From Dyadobacter sp. UC 10 (GTDB lineage Bacteria > Bacteroidota > Bacteroidia > Cytophagales > Spirosomataceae), in the NCBI RefSeq assembly GCF_008369915.1, contig NZ_VSRN01000001.1, positions 5,514,501-5,578,500 of the forward strand: DNA of 64,000 nt. Reading direction: 5' to 3'. How positions within the stretch are numbered: the stretch's first letter is position 1; each line of letters starts with the position of its first letter. The notes below the pieces were generated by a model. That model saw only the letters and a list, made by a program, of their open reading frames with translations, did no database searches and was not told the DNA's origin. The translations under genes and the position numbers were made by a program. Positions 34,727 through 44,269 of this stretch are shown piece by piece.

Positions 34727-37516
34727 TTATCGGGCTGTTTTCTTCGACTGGGCCTCGATGATCAGTTGCAGATCTGCACTTTCCTCGGTCACATGCGCGT
34801 AAGTTCCCTGACCCAGCTGACTGAGTTTTTTGAGCTTTTGCCCGGTATGCGCATGCCTCCCAAATGTGAAAACCGTCAGGTACAAATCCTGTCGCGCATT
34901 TTGTTCGATCATTTGCATCACCTCATCGCTCACCGGAAATTCGCCGTCGGTAGCCAGGACAATCCGGTTATTACCGCCCCGGATATAGCTTTTATTGGCT
35001 GTTTTGTAAGCCAGCCGAAGTCCTTCATTTCCGTCCGTATCGCCGTCGGATTGCAACAGATCGATCATTCGGGCAATTTCAGTCGCTTTGGAGCCCGAAG
35101 TCGGTTTCAGTACTACCCTCGCTTTGCCGGAATACAATACGATCGTGATCTGGTCCTCCGGCCGCAAAAGTGTGAGGAGTGATTTAATCGAACGTTTCAA
35201 AAGGGGCATTTTGAAAGGAGAGTTCATCGACGAAGAGACATCGAGCAGCAGGATCATGTTATTTGCCGCAAAACCTTCCAGCGAGCGGGTGACATTTTGC
35301 TGCGCATTTCGCTCAATAAATACCGTATCTACTCTTAGGCGCTCCACATAAACGGTATCCCGCTGACTTTCGATTATGGTATTGTTTTCGAAGGTAACCT
35401 CTTTGTCATCGTTTCGTGGGGATGCAACTTGTGCCACAACAGGATCGGCAACTGGCTTCTTTTCAGCCACATCAGCAGGTGTTTTACTTTTTTCGGCGGG
35501 TTTTTCAGGGCGTTTTTCAGCGGGCTTTTCGGTGCCTTTTTCTGCGGATAATCGCCGGAAAGCAAACAAATCCGGCTGGTTGACTGCTTTCAGTAAATCT
35601 GCATTGGCAAGCTCCACAAATTTGTTATAGAGGTACACCAGCTCGCCATTATAGAGGTAATAGAACGATTGGTAAGGGTGATTGGAGAAACCATTTGAGA
35701 CCGGTTTCAACTTTTGAGACATTACTGAAAAACGCAGGGAATTGGCGGCCAGGTCTTCATAGGGTGTGTAGGGGCAAAGCCCATTGCTGCGGCCATATCG
35801 CTGCAAGCCCTTCATATTCTTGTATTCGTCGGCAATAAGTTGTTTTGCACCTGCTTCCACACCGGAGGTTTCAGGCAATTTGTCAGACTTGCCTCCCAGA
35901 TATGACCTGATCCCGAACAAAATATCTTTATCCCCGTCCAGCGTCTGCAACAATGCATTACCCGAAACATACCAGGAGCTGGCGGGATTGGCATTAGGGA
36001 AGCTCTCGTGAATACGCCGGATATCCCTGTAAAGCTGCTCTTTTTTTTGATCGAAAATTTCAAAAAGCATTGCATACCGGTCCAAAATTGCATCCGATCG
36101 TTTGAGCTGGTCTTTCAAATAGCGCTTTTCGGAGGTGTAGTTGACGAGCTCAATGCTCAATCCATCCATTTCCTTTAATATATGGAGCAATACTTCTGCC
36201 TGTGCAACAACAGGCGCACGGTAAGCCTGGGGGATGGTTTCGGCAGCGTTGGAAAGCAACTGATAGGCAGATAGCGGCAGCTTGAAGTCAGCATGCGAAT
36301 AGGTGAGATCGGCTCGTTTTGCAGCACGCTCGGGATCCCGATAATATTCTGCGGAGGATTGGTAGTTGCGTGTCAATAATTGCAGCAAATGCATTTGCCT
36401 GAGCGATTCGTTGATGAAATCGATGTAGCCGTTTAATGTCCGGACAGTGGCTTTTTCTGCTGGTGCCTTCGCGCGGCTGACTGATAACGCGGGAACCGGC
36501 TGATCCTTAAAAGGTTTCGTTTTCTGATTCTGATCACGCTCATCCTGAGTCGGTTCGGGGGTTATTACAGGACTGTCTGACGGGTAAGTGAGCAATTTTT
36601 TCAGCGACTTGCTGTAATTGACAAATGACTTTTGCATTACCAGCAAATCCTGATTGAAATATTGCAGCAGGGAAACATAGACGCTATTGCCATGCTTCGC
36701 GGATTGTTTTGCAGCGAAATTGTGGTCATCCAGCGCGCGCCGCTTGACATCCTGCATGGACGCGATCGCATTTTTAAAGTCACCCACGGCGCTCGAAGCA
36801 GGGTAGGGCAGTTTTTCCTGCGCTTTTCCGAAGCTGGCAAGCCATTTTTCGTCGGAGAGCATACTCCTTTGTATGCGTGCAACCGGCCAGTCAGCCTTTG
36901 TGCCTTCGTTCAGATAATAGGGAAGTGAATCCAGCAAGGCCTGCTGACTGGCTATAACCTGCTCCATTTCCCGCTCAGTGCTCAAAAAAGGATCGGCCGA
37001 TTTGTAGGGCTGATTTTTGCGGTAGGATTGCAGAATTTTCTTATAGAAATCATTTTTTTCGTTCCTGAAAACAGTGAAAAGCGACGCTATCTTCGCCACG
37101 TGGGCATCGGATTGTTTGAACTGGTCACTTTCATAAGTATTCAGCCTGACATAGGTTTCGAGTGTCTTTGCAGCTTCGTCCAGTTCGTTCAGGGTTTTCC
37201 AAATCTTCCCGGTTTCTGCGTTCAGCTCTTGTCTCGAGACGGGATCGAGGCCTTTACCTTCCAGGCATGTTTTATAATAGTATTCTTCCAGCGGGCCTGA
37301 GGAAGGCAACCGGAGTCCGAAACCGGGTTTTCGACGATAAGCGTCCACCTCCGACTGGTATTTCCGGAGCATATCGAAGCGCTCGGTAACTACTTTGGAA
37401 CAATGGCTCAGAAAGTCTACATAGTGATTGAGGGCAGTAGGCGCTGCCTCCTGCTGCGCCATTGCGTGGTAGGAACTGAATGGAAGGAAAAACATGATAA
37501 GAAAAGAAAATTTCAT
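34727..37516 (-). CDS. Exported von Willebrand factor A-domain protein
   Basis: This 929-residue protein has a signal peptide (cleavage near A-M-A-Q, about residue 20), two similar helical regions (about 30-320 and 370-670, each with N-x-Y-[VI]-D-F and Y-x-x-x-[AV]-x-x-Y-R patterns, suggesting an internal duplication), a lysine/proline-rich linker (about 680-720, with repeats of E-K-P), and a C-terminal vWA domain from about 750. The vWA metal site D-V-S-S-S-M-N is intact. Such proteins bind other proteins at the cell surface or in the periplasm. No neighbouring gene suggests a partner. Confidence 0.8.
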   Translation of the reverse strand: MKFSFLIMFFLPFSSYHAMAQQEAAPTALNHYVDFLSHCSKVVTERFDMLRKYQSEVDAYRRKPGFGLRLPSSGPLEEYYYKTCLEGKGLDPVSRQELNAETGKIWKTLNELDEAAKTLETYVRLNTYESDQFKQSDAHVAKIASLFTVFRNEKNDFYKKILQSYRKNQPYKSADPFLSTEREMEQVIASQQALLDSLPYYLNEGTKADWPVARIQRSMLSDEKWLASFGKAQEKLPYPASSAVGDFKNAIASMQDVKRRALDDHNFAAKQSAKHGNSVYVSLLQYFNQDLLVMQKSFVNYSKSLKKLLTYPSDSPVITPEPTQDERDQNQKTKPFKDQPVPALSVSRAKAPAEKATVRTLNGYIDFINESLRQMHLLQLLTRNYQSSAEYYRDPERAAKRADLTYSHADFKLPLSAYQLLSNAAETIPQAYRAPVVAQAEVLLHILKEMDGLSIELVNYTSEKRYLKDQLKRSDAILDRYAMLFEIFDQKKEQLYRDIRRIHESFPNANPASSWYVSGNALLQTLDGDKDILFGIRSYLGGKSDKLPETSGVEAGAKQLIADEYKNMKGLQRYGRSNGLCPYTPYEDLAANSLRFSVMSQKLKPVSNGFSNHPYQSFYYLYNGELVYLYNKFVELANADLLKAVNQPDLFAFRRLSAEKGTEKPAEKRPEKPAEKSKTPADVAEKKPVADPVVAQVASPRNDDKEVTFENNTIIESQRDTVYVERLRVDTVFIERNAQQNVTRSLEGFAANNMILLLDVSSSMNSPFKMPLLKRSIKSLLTLLRPEDQITIVLYSGKARVVLKPTSGSKATEIARMIDLLQSDGDTDGNEGLRLAYKTANKSYIRGGNNRIVLATDGEFPVSDEVMQMIEQNARQDLYLTVFTFGRHAHTGQKLKKLSQLGQGTYAHVTEESADLQLIIEAQSKKTAR

Positions 37517-37729
37517 AGTGTGACTTGGTGAAGGCCTGATTCTGAGTACATTTTCAAAGTTCGTGATTTGTCTTTAATACTCGATAGTATTTAGCCGGAC
37601 ACGCCGCGCGGATTAGTAAACGGTTTTTCATCCGGCAGATCTGGGTCAAAAGGAAAATTGACATCGGCTGATCAGTATTTTATTTATACTTGCAGCTTGT
37701 CCTTGTCTAACCCTAAAACTTGCACAACC

Positions 37730-38452
37730 ATGCTTCGGACCGCTCTGTTATTCCTTTTCCAGATACTGCTTACAGCCGCTCACGCACAGTCCCTTAATGT
37801 GCTTTCGGCCGCCGAAAAGAAGGACGGCTGGAAATTGCTTTTTGACGGAAAAAATCTGAAAGGCTGGCATGCCTATAATGGCAAAACACCCGGCTCGGCC
37901 TGGATTGTCGAAGACGGCGCCGTGAAACTGAATGTGCCGGAAAGGGCGGGTAACAAGGCGAAAAACGGCGGGGATATTGTCTCGGACGAAATGGTTACCG
38001 GCGATTTTGAATTCAAGGCGGAATGGAAAGTAAGCAAGTACGCCAACAGCGGGATTTTCTTTTTTGTTGATGAAAGCCCGAAAAACAAAAATATGCACGA
38101 TACCGGGCTGGAATTGCAGGTTATCGATGATAAAATCTATGAAGGTGCCAAAGAAAATACACACCGGGCGAGCGATTTTTTCGGGATCGCCAATGCCCGG
38201 CTCCGCGAAGGAAATCCGCAGGGAGAGTGGAACAAAATTCATTTCATCGTCAAGAAAGGCAAGCTTACCGTTTATCAAAACGAATTTATGGTCCAGGAAC
38301 ACGACCTGGGCGGCTCCAACTGGAAGCAAAGGGTGGCCAACAGCGGATTGAAGGCAGCGCCGATCGGCAAAGGCGTTTACAAAGGCCGGTTCGGATTGCA
38401 GGATTGGGGAAGTACAGTCTGGTACAGGAACATTAAGCTGCGCAAATTGTAA
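37730..38452 (+). CDS. DUF1080 (3-keto-disaccharide hydrolase-like) secreted protein
   Basis: From the ATG at 37730 the product has 240 residues with a signal peptide ending near A-H-A-Q. The domain is a concanavalin-like jellyroll of the DUF1080 family: G-W-K-L-L-F-D-G-K-N-L-K-G-W-H, N-S-G-I-F-F-F-V-D-E, and G-R-F-G-L-Q-D-W-G-S-T-V-W-Y-R-N-I-K-L. Members act on 3-keto-glycosides or bind sugars and are very common in Bacteroidota. The upstream-extended frame from 37658 is unlikely, as the residues before this methionine are not signal-like. Confidence 0.87.
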   Translation: MLRTALLFLFQILLTAAHAQSLNVLSAAEKKDGWKLLFDGKNLKGWHAYNGKTPGSAWIVEDGAVKLNVPERAGNKAKNGGDIVSDEMVTGDFEFKAEWKVSKYANSGIFFFVDESPKNKNMHDTGLELQVIDDKIYEGAKENTHRASDFFGIANARLREGNPQGEWNKIHFIVKKGKLTVYQNEFMVQEHDLGGSNWKQRVANSGLKAAPIGKGVYKGRFGLQDWGSTVWYRNIKLRKL

Positions 38453-38534
38453 GTTTTCTCGAAAAAAGTCGGCGGAAAGGCAGCGGGAAGTCAGTAACTT
38501 GTGTCTGATTAGTTGTAAGCTTAGTCACGTTCCC

Positions 38535-39230
38535 ATGTATAGGATATTACCATTTTGTTTTTTGTTACTTATTTTATTTTCCGGCTGTGATGACGATACG
38601 CCCGAAAAGAACGGAGAGGTTGAAAAAGCGCTGATCGCCAATAAAGATAATTTTCTCAAAGGACTAAATGCCACCGACCGGTTCTGGCGATTTGAAACCC
38701 TGACAATCCAGTATCGCGATTCGAGTTCGAAAATTAATTTTCATGATACCGCCATCACAGCCATTCCATGGGAAGTCCTCGACGGACCTGTGCACAATAT
38801 CAGCCTGCGTTTTTATGGCAGTTCGGTGAAGGAAACCATCAGTTCAGGGCCTTATGGAGATGTGGATTACCCGACCAACCGAACCATGTGGTCGACCGTT
38901 ATGGGGCTTACCGAAGACGGAACCTGCGGCTGGGACGAGCAGAAGCAGACGGTCACTATGGTAGTTCCGGGCAGTATAAGATCGATCATTCGCGCGGCTT
39001 CCCAAAAAAGGTTTATGCCACTTAACGCCCACCTGGAAAGCGTTCAGCCTTTGCTGTACACTTCATTGAGTGACGCCTTGCAGGCAGCATCTCCCGAACG
39101 TGTCAGTGTGGTTTTGTATGAAGAGAATTCGCAGTTGGGAAAAGTGAAATATACCCTCTCTTTACGGGGAGCATGGATCAGGGAGACTACCCCGGGAGGC
39201 AGGCAGGCATTTCACAAAGTGACGTATTGA
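38535..39230 (+). CDS. Hypothetical lipoprotein
   Basis: From the ATG at 38535 the product has 231 residues, with a short signal peptide and lipobox (L-F-S-G-C-D-D-D). The mature part is predicted to be beta-rich, with L-T-I-Q-Y-R-D-S-S-S-K-I near its start. I do not recognise a family. It is followed 16 bp later by a PepSY-like lipoprotein and then an ECF sigma gene, so it may belong to one operon with them. Confidence 0.6.
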   Translation: MYRILPFCFLLLILFSGCDDDTPEKNGEVEKALIANKDNFLKGLNATDRFWRFETLTIQYRDSSSKINFHDTAITAIPWEVLDGPVHNISLRFYGSSVKETISSGPYGDVDYPTNRTMWSTVMGLTEDGTCGWDEQKQTVTMVVPGSIRSIIRAASQKRFMPLNAHLESVQPLLYTSLSDALQAASPERVSVVLYEENSQLGKVKYTLSLRGAWIRETTPGGRQAFHKVTY

Positions 39231-39246
39231 TTTCAGTTAAAATAGT

Positions 39247-40200
39247 ATGAACCGCAGACTTGTACGTAAAACTCTCCCTGCACACACCTTTCAATACAGT
39301 GTCCTGGCAGCCCTTGGCTGTATGCTTTTCCTGTTTGGATGCAATAGCGTTGTGGAGCCGAATGAACCTCCTGTACTATCGGAGATACCCGAAAAAGTGG
39401 TGAAAATGTTTAGTACCCGCTTCCCGAATGCTACTGAGACAACAATCAGGATCGTTGAAAAGGACCGGCTTTGGGAGGTAAATTACAAAGTGGATGATCA
39501 GCGCTTTTACGCCGGAATGGATTCGAACAGAATACTAAGACGTTCAAGGCTGATTGCGGGCTCGATACCCGATTCGGTCCAACAGTACGTCAATGCTGCG
39601 CCTGCGACAGGGGTTATGATTTCAAATTATCAGGAAGAGGTGGAATCATTTCACAGGAACTATAACATGTACACTGCCAGGTACAGGTCTCAGGATAAGG
39701 AATACCTGATGGGCTGGGTTGCGGGGAGCCGCTCGTATATGATTCGAAGCGAACCTTTTTACAAATTTGAATATCCCATCAATTCGAGAGCTGACTTGCC
39801 GGCTAACATTCTTGCGGTAATTGATTCCGAGCAATTCATTCACGTTGGAGGGCTTGTTTTTATCAATGAAAAAAATGAAAGAAGGTATCAGGTCAGCGCT
39901 TCAAACGGGGATGGAATGCCAGGTGGTGACTATGTGTTTGACAAGGACGGGAATTTGATTTCAACGAATTACAAACCGGCTAAAACTTTCGCAAGCGCCA
40001 ATGAAGTACCCGAGAGCGTAAGGCAATATCTGGACCGACTGAATGCTCAAGGAGGGTTTACTTTTCAGCTGGGTTATCAGATGCGGATTAACAACGGATA
40101 TTGGATTTACCTAAGTAACTCAAATCGGCAAACTCTGGAAGTAATATTGGACCAAAATGCAAAGGAATTAGAGACAGTCCACACTAAATACATAGATTGA
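39247..40200 (+). CDS. PepSY-like lipoprotein
   Basis: The 317-residue lipoprotein (lipobox L-F-G-C-N) begins its mature part with a PepSY-like module: I-P-E-K-V-V-K-M-F-S-T-R-F-P-N-A-T, then W-E-V-N-Y-K-V-D-D-Q-R-F-Y-A-G-M-D. Another such module follows at about 185-245 (L-P-A-N-I-L-A-V-I-D, then R-Y-Q-V-S-A), and a third weaker one near the end. PepSY-like domains in Bacteroidota are beta-lactamase-inhibitor-like binding modules of unclear role. It lies 42 bp before an ECF sigma gene on the same strand. Confidence 0.72.
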   Translation: MNRRLVRKTLPAHTFQYSVLAALGCMLFLFGCNSVVEPNEPPVLSEIPEKVVKMFSTRFPNATETTIRIVEKDRLWEVNYKVDDQRFYAGMDSNRILRRSRLIAGSIPDSVQQYVNAAPATGVMISNYQEEVESFHRNYNMYTARYRSQDKEYLMGWVAGSRSYMIRSEPFYKFEYPINSRADLPANILAVIDSEQFIHVGGLVFINEKNERRYQVSASNGDGMPGGDYVFDKDGNLISTNYKPAKTFASANEVPESVRQYLDRLNAQGGFTFQLGYQMRINNGYWIYLSNSNRQTLEVILDQNAKELETVHTKYID

Positions 40201-40242
40201 ATAACCGACTCAACATCCCGATCCAAATTATAAAATAATTCA

Positions 40243-40827
40243 ATGAGGCTTTTCAAGAGCAGGAAATACAGCTCGCTGGAAGAACTGGTCAAAGCCTGTC
40301 AAAGGCAGGATCCCAGCGCGCAGACTGCTTTTTACGATCTGTACAAATCGAAGCTGCTAGGTATTTGCTTTCGTTATGCGAAAACGGGCGCCGAAGCAGA
40401 GGATATTTTCCAGGAGGCCCTGATCAGGGTATTTAAAAATCTCGGCGAGTTGAAGGATATTAATATGGTAGCAAGTTGGGTAAAATCGATCGTGATCCGG
40501 ACCGCTATCAATTATTATAACCGCACTACAAAGAAGGAGCAGCTCAATTCCTGTGTGGAAGATGTATTGATAGAGTTCAGATCGGAGGAACACGAACGGA
40601 TTATCAACCAAATGGACATGGAAGTCCTGCTGAATGTCATCAACAGCCTGCCCGACGGTTACAGAATGGTGGTTAACCTTTATCTGATCGACGGTTTTTC
40701 GCACAAAGAGATCGGCGACTTTTTGCAGATCACGGAAAGCACCTCGCGTTCCCAGTTTTTCAAGGGAAGGAATTTACTGATCAAAAAATTAGAACAACAA
40801 GGAATTACGCAATATGAAATCTCCTGA
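40243..40827 (+). CDS. ECF-type RNA polymerase sigma factor
   Basis: The 194-residue protein shows region 2 (A-F-Y-D-L-Y-K-S-K-L-L-G-I-C-F-R-Y, then E-D-I-F-Q-E-A-L-I-R-V-F) and region 4 (I-N-S-L-P-D-G-Y-R-M-V-V-N-L-Y, then H-K-E-I-G-D-F-L-Q-I-T-E-S-T-S-R-S-Q). Unlike the sigma gene at 14742 it has no FecR partner. The next gene overlaps it by 14 bp and encodes a membrane protein that is the probable anti-sigma factor. Confidence 0.92.
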   Translation: MRLFKSRKYSSLEELVKACQRQDPSAQTAFYDLYKSKLLGICFRYAKTGAEAEDIFQEALIRVFKNLGELKDINMVASWVKSIVIRTAINYYNRTTKKEQLNSCVEDVLIEFRSEEHERIINQMDMEVLLNVINSLPDGYRMVVNLYLIDGFSHKEIGDFLQITESTSRSQFFKGRNLLIKKLEQQGITQYEIS

Positions 40828-42046
40828 GGACCATATAGATGACGGATTGCGCGACGCTTTAAAACGAAGGTTTGACGACTTCGAAATGAAGCCGGACCCA
40901 TCGTTGAAAAAGAATATTTTCACAGAATTGAAAATATGGCAGAAAGACAACAATTTTCAAAGGAACTGGATCATTGGTCTTACACTTGTACTTTTTTTGA
41001 CCGGAGCCTTTTTTTACCGCACAACCCGGGATTCGGTCGCCAAACAAATACCGTCCGGCCGGTTAGTTTCCGTACATTCGAAAGTTTCGACTAAATCCGG
41101 ATTGGAAGAGGCGGCAGTCGATGCGAAGGGTATTAATACAAATGAAGTCGCGCCCGCGGGGCCGGTGAGGTTGGTGATAGAGAAAAGTAAGGCGGTTTCG
41201 CTGAAAAAAGTAAAGGCGGAATTAAGCCGGTCCGTTGAGGCAACAGTCGATTTACAGGAAGCTGATGAAAAAAGCCCGGATGAATTGATAGGGACTGGGC
41301 AAGCGGAAGAAAGGACGGAAGTAATCCTGGACAATGACTTTGTGCTCCTCGACAACCTGCCTGCTCACTTCAACAACCTGGAAATGCCTGTACCGAAGCC
41401 TGGTACAGCGGAGGTTTCAAATAAAGAAAGACCGAATATTACAGGCCGCGGCTGGACAATCCTGGCTGGGGTTACACCTGTTAAAACCTTCCAGGTACTG
41501 AATGTGATCTCGAATCCCGGTTTTATTTACCAAAATTTCCGATTCCCCAGCTCTGCTTCGCTGGAAACGCTGGGCTTTAAAGCGAACGCAGGAATTGCTA
41601 ACAATGGATTTGAATTTGTGGTCAGCTTTTCACAATACAAACAGTCGGTTCGCTACGAAAAGGCCGGTAACGAGTTTGAAGTTGTGCCCGGAAGCGCCAA
41701 CGACGCCAAAATCAGGCGAAAATTTAGTACAATCGACTCTGACCGGGTCTTGAAGCTGGCAGGGATTGGCGTGCGGAAACAATTTGTGCCACGGGCCCCG
41801 GCTTTTCGCGATTTTTATGCGGTTCTCGGTACCGAATTCAGCCGTGAACTGACACAGGGAAGCAATATGGTTTGGCTCAATGCAGGAATCGGGCGACAAG
41901 TGGGAATTGGTAGAAACACAACGTTGCAAATTGGCCCTTACCTTGAATATGGTTTCACAAAGTTCCTGAGCGCAGAAGGTGCATTTCAGGTGAAACCCTA
42001 TCAGGTAGGGTTGTCGGTGATATTAAAAAACAAGTTTCTCAAATAA
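40814..42046 (+). CDS. Probable membrane anti-sigma factor with large beta-rich extracytoplasmic domain
   Basis: The 410-residue product has a charged cytoplasmic N-terminus (about 1-50), one membrane helix (W-I-I-G-L-T-L-V-L-F-L-T-G-A-F-F at about 54-70), a low-complexity linker, and a beta-rich C-terminal half (about 210-410) with alternating-strand character ending in G-L-S-V-I-L-K-N-K-F-L-K, which resembles outer-membrane beta-barrel domains. It overlaps the sigma gene by 14 bp, the usual sign of a sigma/anti-sigma pair. An inner-membrane helix joined to a barrel-like domain is unusual. The regulatory role is inferred from position. Confidence 0.65.
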   Translation: MKSPEDHIDDGLRDALKRRFDDFEMKPDPSLKKNIFTELKIWQKDNNFQRNWIIGLTLVLFLTGAFFYRTTRDSVAKQIPSGRLVSVHSKVSTKSGLEEAAVDAKGINTNEVAPAGPVRLVIEKSKAVSLKKVKAELSRSVEATVDLQEADEKSPDELIGTGQAEERTEVILDNDFVLLDNLPAHFNNLEMPVPKPGTAEVSNKERPNITGRGWTILAGVTPVKTFQVLNVISNPGFIYQNFRFPSSASLETLGFKANAGIANNGFEFVVSFSQYKQSVRYEKAGNEFEVVPGSANDAKIRRKFSTIDSDRVLKLAGIGVRKQFVPRAPAFRDFYAVLGTEFSRELTQGSNMVWLNAGIGRQVGIGRNTTLQIGPYLEYGFTKFLSAEGAFQVKPYQVGLSVILKNKFLK

Positions 42047-42058
42047 TATGGCACATTT

Positions 42059-42078
42059 CCGGCTGGCAGCCGGTTTTT
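42059..42078 (+). terminator. Intrinsic terminator after the second sigma operon
   Basis: CCGGCT (42059-42064) pairs with AGCCGG (42068-42073) around a three-base loop, followed by TTTTT. Confidence 0.8.
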
Positions 42079-42151
42079 CCAAGTAGTCTTAACCCAATGT
42101 TTGCTTAAATATCCAAAGAAGTTTTTCAGATAAACTGTAACTGATCAGGAT

Positions 42152-44260
42152 ATGATGGCAAGAATGCTGTTTGCCACAACCGCGCTGATTTTCGCCCTGG
42201 CGCTCACATTCCGGCAATCGGACACTCGTAAGGACTGGCCGGAGTACAACGGCGACGGCGCGCGGAGCCACTACTCACCGTTGCAACAAATACATCCCGG
42301 AAATCTGAGCAAATTAAAAGTTGCCTGGACTTATGCTTCAGGTGGTGCAGACACGACACAGAGCCGCAGCCAGATGCAATGTAATCCGATCATTGTGGAT
42401 GGTATATTATTTGGCGTATCGGCTGATATACAAGTTTTTGCGCTGGAAGCGGGTACCGGAAGGCAACTTTGGAAATCCAGTCTGACAGATGTGGGCGGAA
42501 CGTTAAGTCGCGGTGTAAGTTACTGGTCTGAGGGGAAAGACAGGCGGATTTTCTTTGGTGCGGGTAAATGGCTGCACGCCCTGGACGCGGGCACGGGACA
42601 ACTGATAGAAACATTCGGCGAAAAAGGCCGCATTGATCTGAAAACGGGTATAGACCGGCCGGGCGCAGATGATTATGTGACAGCCAACACACCGAATACG
42701 ATTTTCAAAAACCTGATTATAACGGGTTCCAGGTTGTCGGAAGGCGAAACGGCGCTGCTGGGTGATATCCGCGCATTCGATACTAGAACTGGCAAGCTGG
42801 TCTGGACATTTCGCACAATCCCGCAGGCAGGCGAGGCCGGTTATGAAACGTGGTTGCCTGGTAATCCGCGGGAAAGGCTGGGCGGTGCAAATGCCTGGAT
42901 GGGTATGGCCATCGACCGGCAGCGTGGCATCATTTATGCCCCAACCGGCTCCGCCGCATATGATTTTTACGGAGGCAACAGGATCGGTGATAACCTGTAT
43001 GCAAACTGCCTGCTGGCGCTTGATGCCGCTACCGGCAAAAAACTGTGGCATTATCAGCTCGTTCATCATGATGTATGGGACCGTGACCCGCCCGCTCCGC
43101 CGAATTTGCTTACAATCACGCGAAATGGCAGAAAGATAGATGTGGTAAGCATTATCACTAAGCAGGGACACATATTTGTATTCGACAGGGTTACCGGCAA
43201 ACCCATCTTCCCCATTAAGGAAACGGCATTCCCTCAGGAGGCGGTGGCCGGTGAAAAAGTTAGCCAAACGCAGCCTATCCCGCAGCTTCCCGTCCCGTTT
43301 ACGCGGCAGGGTTTTACCGAAAAGGATTTGAATGCATTCGTGGCCGACAGGGATTCACTGACAAAAGTGATCCGCAAAGCAAGAACCGGACAACCCTATA
43401 TTCCGATTACGGAGACATTAACCATATTTTTTCCCGGCACTGACGGGGGAGCGCAATGGGGCGGGGCGGCAACTGACCCGGATGGAATCATGTATATCCC
43501 GGCCAAGGAAATTCCGGTGTACACTACACTTATTCCGAGAAAGAAGGTTGCGGCAAATGATGGTAAAGCTTCGCCGGGTAAGCGTTTGTACAGCCTGTAC
43601 TGCGCAGCCTGTCACGGTGCTGATCAGAAGGGCAATCATGATGGTTCGTACCCTTCGCTGCTGCAACTTGGCAACCGGCTGAAACAGGATCAGGCGAAGG
43701 AAATATTGCTGAAAGGCAGAGGAATGATGCCTTCGTTTTCGCATATATCCGAGGCGGAAAGAGACGCCGTCGTGGATTTTTTATTTGACCAAAAAACCGA
43801 GGGTAATGTCGCTATATCTCAAAAACTGACCATTCCCTATCAGCATACAGGTTATAATCGCTGGTACGATAAAAATGGCTACCCGATCAGCGCACCGCCC
43901 TGGGGCACGTTGACCGCCGTAGACCTTAACACAGGGCAGAGGCGCTGGCAGGTACCGCTGGGTGAATATCCCGAACTGATCAAAAAAGGGCTGCCGCCTA
44001 CCGGTACCGACAACTACGGAGGCCCGCTGGTAACTGCAGGCGGCCTGATTTTCGTGGCCGCCAGCAGGGACGAGAAAATCCGTGCATTCGATAAAAAAAC
44101 AGGTAAAGTGCTGTGGGAGAGCCAGCTTCCCGCTGCGGGTTATGCGTCGCCGAGTACGTATGTTGTGAACGGGCGGCAATATGTCGTGATCGCCTGCGGT
44201 GGAGGAAAGCTTAAAACAAAGTCGGGAGATAAGTATGTGGCTTTCAGCGTAGAAGAGTAA
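42152..44260 (+). CDS. PQQ-dependent quinoprotein dehydrogenase with cytochrome c domain
   Basis: The 702-residue protein has an N-terminal signal or anchor segment (about residues 1-20), then an eight-bladed PQQ propeller with W-P-E-Y-N-G-D-G-A-R-S-H-Y-S-P, repeated tryptophan-docking strands (A-L-E-A-G-T-G-R-Q-L-W-K, F-D-T-R-T-G-K-L-V-W) and H-D-V-W-D-R-D. A cytochrome c module is inserted at about 470-545 (Y-C-A-A-C-H-G-A-D), before the last blades. This layout matches glucose-dehydrogenase-like quinoproteins of Bacteroidota. It would oxidise an alcohol or aldose in the periplasm. It converges with the fimbria-like operon, 9 bp from its end. Confidence 0.88.
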   Translation: MMARMLFATTALIFALALTFRQSDTRKDWPEYNGDGARSHYSPLQQIHPGNLSKLKVAWTYASGGADTTQSRSQMQCNPIIVDGILFGVSADIQVFALEAGTGRQLWKSSLTDVGGTLSRGVSYWSEGKDRRIFFGAGKWLHALDAGTGQLIETFGEKGRIDLKTGIDRPGADDYVTANTPNTIFKNLIITGSRLSEGETALLGDIRAFDTRTGKLVWTFRTIPQAGEAGYETWLPGNPRERLGGANAWMGMAIDRQRGIIYAPTGSAAYDFYGGNRIGDNLYANCLLALDAATGKKLWHYQLVHHDVWDRDPPAPPNLLTITRNGRKIDVVSIITKQGHIFVFDRVTGKPIFPIKETAFPQEAVAGEKVSQTQPIPQLPVPFTRQGFTEKDLNAFVADRDSLTKVIRKARTGQPYIPITETLTIFFPGTDGGAQWGGAATDPDGIMYIPAKEIPVYTTLIPRKKVAANDGKASPGKRLYSLYCAACHGADQKGNHDGSYPSLLQLGNRLKQDQAKEILLKGRGMMPSFSHISEAERDAVVDFLFDQKTEGNVAISQKLTIPYQHTGYNRWYDKNGYPISAPPWGTLTAVDLNTGQRRWQVPLGEYPELIKKGLPPTGTDNYGGPLVTAGGLIFVAASRDEKIRAFDKKTGKVLWESQLPAAGYASPSTYVVNGRQYVVIACGGGKLKTKSGDKYVAFSVEE

Positions 44261-44269
44261 ATGTGCTGA

